A DNA stretch of 64,000 bases. Source: Curtobacterium sp. MCLR17_007. GTDB lineage: Bacteria; Actinomycetota; Actinomycetes; Actinomycetales; Microbacteriaceae. How positions within the stretch are numbered: position 1 is the first letter of the stretch; each line of letters starts with the position of its first letter. The DNA is taken from positions 2,790,001 to 2,854,000 of the forward strand of contig NZ_CP126271.1 in assembly GCF_003234655.2 (NCBI RefSeq), read 5' to 3'. Under the pieces are notes generated by a model that searched no databases, was not told the origin of the DNA, and saw only the letters and a list, made by a program, of their open reading frames with translations. This document shows, piece by piece, positions 8,974-16,460 of the stretch. Made by a program: the position numbers and the translations under genes.

Positions 8974-9339
8974 TCAGCGCTCGCTGGCCGCGGCGAGCTG
9001 GTCCTCCAGGTTGAACACCTCGGGCAGGATCCTCGCCGTCTGGTCCGCCCGACCGGTGGCCCCGTCGAACAGGTCCTGCATGTGCGACTCCCATGCCGCC
9101 GCGACCTCGCTCGCCGCGAGGGCCGCATCGGCATCGGCCACCGAGTCCGTCTCGTAGTAGCCGATCAGGAGCCCGTCGTCGTCGAGGAACAACGAGTAGT
9201 TGCGTCGGCCGGCACGAGCGATGGCCCTGAGCATCGCCGGCCAGACCGCCGCGTGCCGCTCGCGGTAGGCGTCCATGTGCTGGGCGGCCACCTGCAGACG
9301 GAAGCAGACGCGCGTGACGTGCGCCGGGCCTCCCGTCAT
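8974..9339 (-). CDS. rhaM: L-rhamnose mutarotase
   Basis: A 121-residue protein of the RhaM/RhaU family, which interconverts alpha and beta anomers of L-rhamnose so that the isomerase receives its preferred form. Family landmarks are YRERHAAVWPAM (with the catalytic His), NYSLFLDDDGLLIGYYE and a C-terminal ILPEVFNLE. The ATG overlaps the stop of the MFS carrier gene by 4 bp, so the two are one transcript starting from the operator at 10684. Length is slightly above the usual 104 residues. Confidence 0.9.
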   Translation of the reverse strand: MTGGPAHVTRVCFRLQVAAQHMDAYRERHAAVWPAMLRAIARAGRRNYSLFLDDDGLLIGYYETDSVADADAALAASEVAAAWESHMQDLFDGATGRADQTARILPEVFNLEDQLAAASER

Positions 9340-10655
9340 CGGACGGCGCGCTCGTCGACGGTGCGGACGGTGCCGGACGCGCTCGTGACCGTGCCGTACC
9401 GCTCGGTCTCGATGTCCTCGAGCGAACGACCCCGTGTGGACGGCGCCCAGATGGTGCCGACCAGGAACGACAGCGCGAGCAGGCCCAGGATGAGTCCGCC
9501 CAGCGCCTGCAGGCCGATGCCGTTGAGGAGCAGGGGGAACCAGATGCTCAGGAGGCCCACCATGACCCGCGCGGCGAGGAACAGGACGCCCTGTGCGCTT
9601 GCCCGGTAGCGCGTGGCGAAGAGCTCACTCGTCCAGAGTCCGTAGAACGCCTGCGCACCGATCCCCGACGAGATGCCCCACGCGATCGCGAAGAACAGCA
9701 GCGTGCCGATGTTCGCGGGCGCGTAGATCAGGACGGCCCACGCCACGATCGCCAGCGCGGCCCCGACGGCGTAGAGCACGCGGCGGCTCATCCGGTCGGC
9801 GAAGCGCATGAACCCGAAGTAGGTCGCCGCGACCGTGCAGCCCCACACCAGGATCTGCAGCCCGTACTGCTCGGTCGTGCTCGTCACGCCCGTGGCGGAG
9901 TAGACGCGCGGCTGGAAGATGCCGGCCTGTCCGGCGACGGTGTTCCAGAGCGCGTAGACGCCGAACAGGAACAGCATCGCGGTCAGGTTCACCTTGCGAC
10001 TGAACAGCTGGATGATGCCGTGGAAGAAGTTCGCGCTGCCGGTCGCGGCGCGCTCGTCCTTCCAGATCGTGGACTCGGGGAGCCCGCGCCGCAGCCACCA
10101 GACGATCGCCGCGACCACGAACAGGTGGGCGAAGATCAGCCGGCTGCCGAGCAGCCCGAGCGGCGCCGCGGCGATGGCGAGCGCGAAACCGACCATCGGA
10201 CCGATCGACCACGCGAGCTGCGCCGTGCCGACGTGGGCCGCGCGCTTGTCGGCCGGAGCCTGCTCCGCGATGTAGGTCCAGCTGGCCGGTACACCGGCGC
10301 CGACGGCGATGCCGGTCAGGATGAACCCGACCAGCAGCATCCCGTAGCTGCCGGCGAACACCGCGAGCAGGATGCCGAGCATGTAGAGCAGCAGGTCGTA
10401 GGTGTAGATGAACTTGCGGCCGTAGCGATCGCACAGCGGACCGCCGATGATCGCCCCGGCGGCTGCGCCGAACGCGTTCGCGGACAGGCTCGCGAGGAGT
10501 CCGACCTGCAGGTCGCCGATGTGGAACTGGGCCTGCCACAGACCGAGGCTCGTGGCGATCGCGATGATCGACCCGGACTCGATGTAGTTCGACATCGCCA
10601 CCGAGACGGTGGCCTTCCAGCCGGTGGTGTTGCTGGCTCCGATACGGACCGCCAT
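9336..10655 (-). CDS. MFS transporter, probable L-rhamnose/H+ symporter
   Basis: A 439-residue major facilitator with about 12 hydrophobic spans. The loop 2-3 signature CDRYGRKFIYTYDLLLY and the mid-protein GLPESTIWKDE resemble the sugar-porter branch. It is the first gene of a two-gene transcript with rhaM, under a TGAATCGTTTCA operator shared with the divergent LacI gene, so L-rhamnose is the likely substrate. The nearby ABC importer would then take larger rhamnosides. The sugar specificity is inferred from context, not from residues. Confidence 0.8.
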   Translation of the reverse strand: MAVRIGASNTTGWKATVSVAMSNYIESGSIIAIATSLGLWQAQFHIGDLQVGLLASLSANAFGAAAGAIIGGPLCDRYGRKFIYTYDLLLYMLGILLAVFAGSYGMLLVGFILTGIAVGAGVPASWTYIAEQAPADKRAAHVGTAQLAWSIGPMVGFALAIAAAPLGLLGSRLIFAHLFVVAAIVWWLRRGLPESTIWKDERAATGSANFFHGIIQLFSRKVNLTAMLFLFGVYALWNTVAGQAGIFQPRVYSATGVTSTTEQYGLQILVWGCTVAATYFGFMRFADRMSRRVLYAVGAALAIVAWAVLIYAPANIGTLLFFAIAWGISSGIGAQAFYGLWTSELFATRYRASAQGVLFLAARVMVGLLSIWFPLLLNGIGLQALGGLILGLLALSFLVGTIWAPSTRGRSLEDIETERYGTVTSASGTVRTVDERAVR

Positions 10656-10683
10656 TGGTCCTCCGTTCGTGCGTCTTCGTCGG

Positions 10684-10695
10684 TGAATCGTTTCA
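10684..10695. promoter_or_regulatory. LacI-type operator TGAATCGTTTCA
   Basis: Twelve-base imperfect palindrome with central CG, lying 29 bp before the MFS start and 119 bp before the divergent lacI start. It is the exact reverse complement of the site before the rhamnose isomerase gene (18973-18984), which supports a shared regulator. Confidence 0.75.
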
Positions 10696-10813
10696 ACGGT
10701 ACTGCCGGGACGATACGCGCTGGTCGTTCGTCACCGCAAGTGCTGCCCGAGCACTGCGGCGCCGCGCCCTCGTCCGCGCCTGCTGAACGTCGCGGGGGTG
10801 CCAGGATGACCGC

Positions 10814-11824
10814 ATGACGGTGAGCGTTCGTGAGGTCGCGGCACTCGCGGGCGTGTCCCTCGGCACCGTGTCCAACGTGCTGAACCGCCCCGAGAAGGTC
10901 GCTCCCGCCACGGTCGAGCGCGTGCAGCACGCGATCGCCGAGCTCGGGTTCGTCCGCAACGACTCCGCCCGGCAGCTCCGCGCCGGACGCAGCTCGACCG
11001 TCGGGCTCATCGTGCTCGACGGCGGCAACCCGTTCTTCACCGACGTCGCCCGCGGCGCCGAGGACGCGGCGATGTCGAAGGGCCTCGCGGTGCTGATCGG
11101 CAACTCGGACGAGTCCACCGACCGCGAGCGCACCTACGTCGACCTGTTCGAGGAGCGCCGGGTCGCGGGGCTGCTGATCTCCCCCGCCGGCGACGACCTC
11201 GCCCGGCTGGCCCGGCTCCGCGACCAGGGCACGGCAGTCGTCCTGGTGGACCGGCGCGCAGACGACGAGCACTTCGCCTCGGTCTCGGTCGACGACGTCG
11301 CGGGCGGCAGGATCGCGGTGGAACACCTGCTCGCGATCGGACGCCGGCGGATCGCGTACGTCGGCGGCCCGTTCGGCATCCGGCAGGTCGTCGACCGGCA
11401 CGCCGGCGCGCTCGCGGCCGTGACCGCGGCGGACGCGTCACTCGAGGTGCTCACGACGACGTCGCTCTCCGTGCTCGAGGGGCGACGGATCGGCGAAGCG
11501 ATCCAGCGCCGGCCCGCGAGCGAGCGGCCCGACGCCGTGTTCGCAGCGAACGACCTGATCGCGGTCGGCCTCGAGCAGGCGTTCATCATGCGCGGGTCCG
11601 TCGCCGTCCCGGACGAGATCGCGATCGTGGGCTACGACGACATCGCCTTCGCCGAGGCCGCGGTCGTGCCCCTGACGAGCGTGCGACAGCCGGCCCAGGA
11701 CCTCGGCCGACAGGCGATCGAGCTGCTCGTGCAGCAGGTCGAGCACGGGCAGGACGTCGAACTCGAGCACGTCGAGTTCACCCCGGAGCTCGTCGTGCGG
11801 CAGTCCACGGTCCGCGACCGCTGA
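10814..11824 (+). CDS. LacI-family regulator of the rhamnose genes (paralogue 1)
   Basis: A 336-residue repressor. The N-terminal helix-turn-helix is REVAALAGVSLGTVSNVLNRP. A hinge (RAGRSSTVGLIV) and a periplasmic-binding-protein-like effector domain follow, with PNPFFTDV-type start GGNPFFTDVARG and AIVGYDDIAFAEAAVVPLTS near the end. It is divergent from the MFS-rhaM pair and shares its operator region, so it probably represses the locus and is released by rhamnose or a rhamnose derivative. A second LacI gene follows after 45 bp; which one reads which operator cannot be decided here. Confidence 0.85.
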   Translation: MTVSVREVAALAGVSLGTVSNVLNRPEKVAPATVERVQHAIAELGFVRNDSARQLRAGRSSTVGLIVLDGGNPFFTDVARGAEDAAMSKGLAVLIGNSDESTDRERTYVDLFEERRVAGLLISPAGDDLARLARLRDQGTAVVLVDRRADDEHFASVSVDDVAGGRIAVEHLLAIGRRRIAYVGGPFGIRQVVDRHAGALAAVTAADASLEVLTTTSLSVLEGRRIGEAIQRRPASERPDAVFAANDLIAVGLEQAFIMRGSVAVPDEIAIVGYDDIAFAEAAVVPLTSVRQPAQDLGRQAIELLVQQVEHGQDVELEHVEFTPELVVRQSTVRDR

Positions 11825-11869
11825 GACCGCGCGACCGGGCGGGGCCGGCAGCCCATCTACGATCGAGAC

Positions 11870-12970
11870 ATGGTGCAGCCCCCTCGTCGTGACGGGCCGC
11901 CGAGCGTGCACCACGTCGCTGCGCAGGCGGGAGTCTCGCTGGCGACCGTGTCGAACGTCCTGAACCACCCCGAACGCGTGCGCGAGGCCACCGCCGCCCG
12001 CGTCCACGCGGCCATCGCCGACCTCGGCTACACCCCGAACCGGAACGCCCGGGCACTCGTCTCCGGCAGCACCCGGTCGATCGGCCTGGTGGTGTCCTCG
12101 TTGCAGAACTCCCTGTTCAGCGACGTGTTGAACGGAGCACAGCTCGCGGCCCGCGCGCGGGAGTTCACGCTGCTCATCGCCAGCAGCGAGAACGACCTGC
12201 AGGCGCAGGGCGACCATCTGGCCTACCTCGAGAGCACCCGTACCTCGGGCGTGCTGCTGGCGACGATGGAGGAGTCCCGCGACCAGGTCGAACGCACCCG
12301 CCGCCACGGTCACCCGGTCGTCTACGTCAACTACGAACCGGCCGAGGTCGACGCCTGTTCGGTGATCGTCGACAACGAGCAGGCCGGGTACATCGCGACC
12401 GAGCACCTCATCGAGCGTGGAGCACGGCGCATCGGTTTCGTCAGCGCCCGCCCTGACCTGCAGCCCGTGTCCCGCCGACGGGCCGGCGTCCTGCGCGCGA
12501 TCGCCGCGCATCCCGGAGTCACCCTGGTCGACGTCGACGCCGGCGAGATCGACCCACCCGGCGGTACCGACGCCGGCGCCCGCATCGCCCGGATGCCCGA
12601 GGGCCAACGGCCGGACGGGGTGCTCGGTGTGACGGACCTGCTCGCCATGGCCGTCGTCACCGAGCTGCGCGCCGCTGGGATCCGCGTGCCCGAGGACATC
12701 CCCGTCTCCGGCTGCGACCACAACTCCATCGCCTGGGGTGGCGCGGTCCCCCTCACCTCGGTGACGATGCACGGCTCCGACATGGGTCGGGTCGCGGTCG
12801 ACCTGCTGCTGACCGAACTGACCGACCCGCCCGGCGAGCACGTGCACCGCACGGTCGTCCTCGGCAGCGAGCTCGTGCCGCGTGAGAGCACCCTCGGACG
12901 TGAAGCCGCAGCGGCGCACCGTGCTCGGATGGCCGCGACGCCGACGGATCCTCGGCGTTCCGAGCCCTGA
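11870..12970 (+). CDS. LacI-family regulator (paralogue 2)
   Basis: A 366-residue LacI protein with HTH HHVAAQAGVSLATVSNVLNHP, hinge ALVSGSTRSIGLVV, and an effector domain including VSSLQNSLFSDVLNGAQ and PVSGCDHNSIAWGGAVPLTSV. The recognition helix differs from paralogue 1 by only one residue (SLATVSNV versus SLGTVSNV), which suggests overlapping operator preference. It is followed by a 353-bp gap and the ABC importer operon, with two TGA(A/C)ACG-type sites in front of that operon. The C-terminal tail of about 20 residues is Ala/Arg-rich and beyond the usual length. Confidence 0.85.
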   Translation: MVQPPRRDGPPSVHHVAAQAGVSLATVSNVLNHPERVREATAARVHAAIADLGYTPNRNARALVSGSTRSIGLVVSSLQNSLFSDVLNGAQLAARAREFTLLIASSENDLQAQGDHLAYLESTRTSGVLLATMEESRDQVERTRRHGHPVVYVNYEPAEVDACSVIVDNEQAGYIATEHLIERGARRIGFVSARPDLQPVSRRRAGVLRAIAAHPGVTLVDVDAGEIDPPGGTDAGARIARMPEGQRPDGVLGVTDLLAMAVVTELRAAGIRVPEDIPVSGCDHNSIAWGGAVPLTSVTMHGSDMGRVAVDLLLTELTDPPGEHVHRTVVLGSELVPRESTLGREAAAAHRARMAATPTDPRRSEP

Positions 12971-13044
12971 CGGCGAGCACGGCGTCCGGGCGCGCGGCAC
13001 GACTGCGCTCGCACCGTGCGACATTCGGCGTCCCGTGCGCCCCC

Positions 13045-13152
13045 CGCACGGTGCGAGGTTCGCACTCCGTGCGCGCTTCGCGGGGTGGTGCGAAGTCGTT
13101 CCGCTGCACGGGGCCACCAACCTCGCACCAACGGCCAACCTCGCACCGTGCG
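13045..13152. repeat. GTGCGAGGTT palindromic repeat, family B copy 1
   Basis: Within the 353-bp gap 12971-13323. Perfect 16-bp inverted arms CGCACGGTGCGAGGTT (13045-13060) and AACCTCGCACCGTGCG (13137-13152) enclose a further GGTGCGAAGT...AACCTCGCACC pairing. Related elements lie at 44406-44467 and 59945-60089. The rest of this gap holds a short GCACCGTGCG run before the element and the operator pair after it. Confidence 0.75.
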
Positions 13153-13190
13153 CGTCAGCGCGCCTTCCGCAACGAATCGGGCTCGGCGAT

Positions 13191-13236
13191 TGACACGCTT
13201 CAATCCGCATGGTTCCATTCCGATTGAAACGTTCTA
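13191..13236. promoter_or_regulatory. Pair of LacI-type operators before the rhamnoside ABC operon
   Basis: TGACACGCTTCA (13191-13202) and TGAAACGTTCTA (13225-13236), both variants of the TGAAACGATTCA site seen at 18973. Their starts are 34 bp apart, about three helical turns, which would allow looping between two bound dimers. The transporter gene starts 87 bp downstream. Confidence 0.65.
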
Positions 13237-13323
13237 AACAGCACCACCGGCCACCACGACGACGCGGTGACCGGGTCCGTTTCCACCCGGGTCCCCATCC
13301 CCGGGCCTTACGAGGAGGTAAGG

Positions 13324-14649
13324 ATGTCAGCACGTTCCCTGACCATGCGGCTGCTCGCCATCGGCGGCGCCACGGTCCTCATCGGTGGCCTGGCCGCCTG
13401 TTCGTCCGGCGGCTCCGCCGACACCGGCAGCAGCGGCGGGAAGGTCCAGATCAGCTACCTGGTCGACAACTCGACCGCCACCGCCGTCACCACGAAGGCG
13501 CTCGTTGCCGCGTTCGAGAAGTCCAACCCCGACATCACGGTGAAGGTCGACACGAAGCCGCAGGGCACCGACGGCGACAACCTGGTCAAGACCCGGCTGT
13601 CCACCGGCGAGATGGACGACGTCTTCAACTACAACTCGGGCTCGCTCATGCAGGCGCTGAACCCCGACAACACCCTGGTGGACCTGTCGGACCAGAGCTG
13701 GGCGAAGGACGTGGACAAGCAGTTCACGAAGGTCGTCAGCACCGACAAGGGCATGTACGGCGCGCCCTTCGGCACGAGCTTCGGCGGCGGCGTGATGTAC
13801 AACAAGAAGATCTACGCCGATCTCGGGCTCACGGTCCCCACCACGTGGGACGAGTTCATCAGCAACAGCGAGAAGATCAAGGACGCGGGCAAGGTCGCGC
13901 CGATCATCCAGACGTACGGCGACACGTGGACCAGCCAGCTCTTCGTGCTCGGCGACTTCGCCAACATCACGGCGCAGCAGGCCAACTGGGCGACGAAGTA
14001 CACCGCCAACAAGGAGTCCTACGCCAAGGACCCGGCATTCGCCGGGTTCGAGCACCTCGCCGAGGTCAAGGACAAGGGGCTGGTCAACGAGGACTACGCG
14101 TCGGCGACGCAGGCGAACGGGCTGAAGATGCTGGCCGACGGCACCGGTGCGCAGTACCCGATGCTCACGAACGCCATCTCGACGCTGCAGCAGGACAGCC
14201 CCGACGCGGTGGACGACATCGGGGTGTTCCCGCTGCCGGCCGACACCGCGTCGGACACCCGGCTGACGATCTGGGAACCGAACGGCCTGTACATCCCGAA
14301 GACCTCGACGGGTGACAAGCTGGCGGCGGCGAAGAAGTTCATCGCGTTCGCCAACTCGTCCGACGGCTGCAAGGTGCAGAACGACACCGGCACCCCCGGC
14401 GGCCCGTACGTCATCAGCTCCTGCACCCTGCCGAAGGACGTGCCGACGATGCTCGGTGACCTGCAGCGGTACATCGACGACGGCAAGGCGACGCCGGCGC
14501 TCGAGTTCCTCTCCCCCATCAAGGGCCCGAACCTCGAGAAGATCTGCGTGCAGGTCGGCTCCGGGATCTCGACGGCCTCGGTGGGCGCGAAGCAGTACGA
14601 CCAGGACGTCGTGCAGCAGGCACAGCAGCTCGGCCTCAAGGGCTGGTGA
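13324..14649 (+). CDS. CUT1 ABC sugar-binding lipoprotein (rhamnoside importer)
   Basis: A 441-residue extracellular solute-binding protein (family 1). Lipoprotein signal with lipobox LAAC, Cys26, then a Ser/Gly linker. Body motifs typical of CUT1 binding proteins are DDVFNYNSGSLMQALN, GGVMYNKKIYADLG and LTIWEPNGLYIPKTS. The start is the ATG right after the strong GAGGAGGTAAGG site. It is the first gene of an operon with two permeases and a GH78 rhamnosidase, so it likely captures rhamnose-containing oligosaccharides or glycosides. No ATPase gene is in the operon; a shared MsiK-like ATPase encoded elsewhere is expected in actinobacteria. Confidence 0.85.
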   Translation: MSARSLTMRLLAIGGATVLIGGLAACSSGGSADTGSSGGKVQISYLVDNSTATAVTTKALVAAFEKSNPDITVKVDTKPQGTDGDNLVKTRLSTGEMDDVFNYNSGSLMQALNPDNTLVDLSDQSWAKDVDKQFTKVVSTDKGMYGAPFGTSFGGGVMYNKKIYADLGLTVPTTWDEFISNSEKIKDAGKVAPIIQTYGDTWTSQLFVLGDFANITAQQANWATKYTANKESYAKDPAFAGFEHLAEVKDKGLVNEDYASATQANGLKMLADGTGAQYPMLTNAISTLQQDSPDAVDDIGVFPLPADTASDTRLTIWEPNGLYIPKTSTGDKLAAAKKFIAFANSSDGCKVQNDTGTPGGPYVISSCTLPKDVPTMLGDLQRYIDDGKATPALEFLSPIKGPNLEKICVQVGSGISTASVGAKQYDQDVVQQAQQLGLKGW

Positions 14650-15584
14650 GGACGGTGACCGCGACCCTCACGACGGCGGCGGCCCCGCCGCGGACCACGA
14701 AGGCCGGACCGGGGCCTGCCCGCAAGCGCATGCGCTCGTTCTACCCGGCCTGGTTCTTCATCCCGGCGATCGCGCTCTACGTCGTGTTCTTCGCGGTCCC
14801 GACCTTCGCCGGGTTCTGGTTCTCGCTCACGCGTTGGACGCTGTTCGACCAGACCTTCATCGGCTTCGACAACTTCGTCCGGTTCTTCCAGGACCCGCAG
14901 CTGCTGTCCGGCTTCGTCCACACCTTCGAGTACGGGTTCGTGACGAGCGCGGCGAAGGTGGTCCTCGGACTCGCCCTCGCCCTGCTCCTCACGTCCCCCG
15001 TGCTCGGTCGCGGCTACCTGCGCGCGGTCGTGTTCTTCCCGGTGCTCGTGTCGACGATCGGCATCGGCATCACGTTCAAGGCGCTGATGGACCCGTTCCA
15101 CGGCATCATCAACTCCGTGTTGGGCGGACTCGGCCTCCCCACCCCCGGGTGGCTGACCGACCCGGCGCTCGCACTGTGGAGCGTCGCGGCGGTGGACATC
15201 TGGAAGGGCGTCGGCATCGCGACCCTCATCTTCATCGCGGGCATCGTGGCCATCCCGCAGGAGTACTTCGAGGCCGCCCGCGTCGACGGGGCGAGCGCGT
15301 GGACCATCTTCAAGAACATCACGCTGCCGCTGTCGCGTCCCGCGATGGGGACCGTCATCATCCTGTCGCTCATCGGCGGACTCCGGTCGTTCGACCTGAT
15401 CTGGGCGATGACCGGCGGTGGACCCGGGTTCACGAGCGACGTCATCGCGAGTGTGATCTACAAGCAGTACCAGGCGGGCTTCTACGGCCTGTCGACTGCC
15501 GGCAACGTCGTGCTCTTCGTCGTCGTGACCGCGATCATGGTCCCCGTCTCGTGGCTGCTGAACCGGAAGGAGCCGGAACTGTGA
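14646..15584 (+). CDS. CUT1 ABC transporter permease (MalF-like)
   Basis: A 312-residue inner-membrane protein with six spans and a CUT1 EAA loop, EYFEAARVDGASAWTIFKNITLPLSRP, which docks the ATPase (seen here split over residues 205-232). The start is GTG, overlapping the stop of the binding protein by 4 bp; a second GTG lies three codons on. It pairs with the next permease to form the channel of the presumed rhamnoside importer. Confidence 0.85.
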   Translation: MRTVTATLTTAAAPPRTTKAGPGPARKRMRSFYPAWFFIPAIALYVVFFAVPTFAGFWFSLTRWTLFDQTFIGFDNFVRFFQDPQLLSGFVHTFEYGFVTSAAKVVLGLALALLLTSPVLGRGYLRAVVFFPVLVSTIGIGITFKALMDPFHGIINSVLGGLGLPTPGWLTDPALALWSVAAVDIWKGVGIATLIFIAGIVAIPQEYFEAARVDGASAWTIFKNITLPLSRPAMGTVIILSLIGGLRSFDLIWAMTGGGPGFTSDVIASVIYKQYQAGFYGLSTAGNVVLFVVVTAIMVPVSWLLNRKEPEL

Positions 15585-16447
15585 CCGCCATCAGCACGCC
15601 GACGCCGCGCAGGAGACGCCCGCCGGCCACCCGCAAGTGGATCATCGGCATCGTCGCCATCGTGGTCTCGTTCGTGGTCTTCCTCGTGCCGTTCGTCTTC
15701 GTCCTGCTGCAGGCCGCGAAGTCCCCCGCCGAGGCGAACCAGCTCGGTTTCACGCTGCCCACACAGTGGCAGCTGTGGCAGAACCTGCAGGCGGTGTTCC
15801 AGAGCGGCGAGTCCGGCATCGTCCGGGCGTTCCTGAACAGCGCTGTGCTCACGGTGGGCAGCGTCGTCATCATGGTCGTGTTCTCGGCGATGGTGGGCTA
15901 CGTCCTGCAGCGTCGACCCGGGCGCTGGAACGGCGTGATCAACTTCTTCGTCCTCGCCGGCCTGATCGTGCCGCCCGCGATCGTCCCGACGATCTGGGTC
16001 CTGCAGGGGCTCAACCTGTTCAAGACGATGGGCGGGATGATCCTCATCGAGGCGACCTTCGGCCTGTCGTTCTGCATCCTGCTGTTCCGCGCGTTCGTCG
16101 CGACCATCCCGAAGGAGCTCGACGAAGCAGCCGTGCTCGACGGTGCCGGCCCGATCCGGCTGTTCTTCGGGGTCGTCCTGCCGCTGCTCAAGCCGGTCAT
16201 CATCACGGTCGTGCTGGTGCAGTCGGTGGCGGTGTTCAACGACTTCGCCAACCCGCTGTACTTCCTGCCCGGATCCGAGAACGCCACGGTGCAGCAGACG
16301 CTGTACGCGTTCCAGAGTCAGTCCGTCAGCCAGCTCAACCTGCTGTTCACCGACGTGCTGCTGATCACGATCCCGCCGCTGATCCTGTACATCTTCTTCC
16401 AACGCCAGATCGTCGCCGGCATGACCAGCGGCGCCGTCAAGGGCTGA
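15581..16447 (+). CDS. CUT1 ABC transporter permease (MalG-like)
   Basis: A 288-residue permease with six hydrophobic spans. The EAA motif is DEAAVLDGAGPIRLFFG followed by VVLPLLKP. I placed the start at the GTG overlapping the previous stop (GTGA); the longer open frame upstream runs antiparallel to nothing useful and is a by-product of GC bias. It is the second half of the importer channel and is followed after 13 bp by the rhamnosidase gene. Confidence 0.85.
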   Translation: MTAISTPTPRRRRPPATRKWIIGIVAIVVSFVVFLVPFVFVLLQAAKSPAEANQLGFTLPTQWQLWQNLQAVFQSGESGIVRAFLNSAVLTVGSVVIMVVFSAMVGYVLQRRPGRWNGVINFFVLAGLIVPPAIVPTIWVLQGLNLFKTMGGMILIEATFGLSFCILLFRAFVATIPKELDEAAVLDGAGPIRLFFGVVLPLLKPVIITVVLVQSVAVFNDFANPLYFLPGSENATVQQTLYAFQSQSVSQLNLLFTDVLLITIPPLILYIFFQRQIVAGMTSGAVKG

Positions 16448-16460
16448 AAGGCAACCACAC

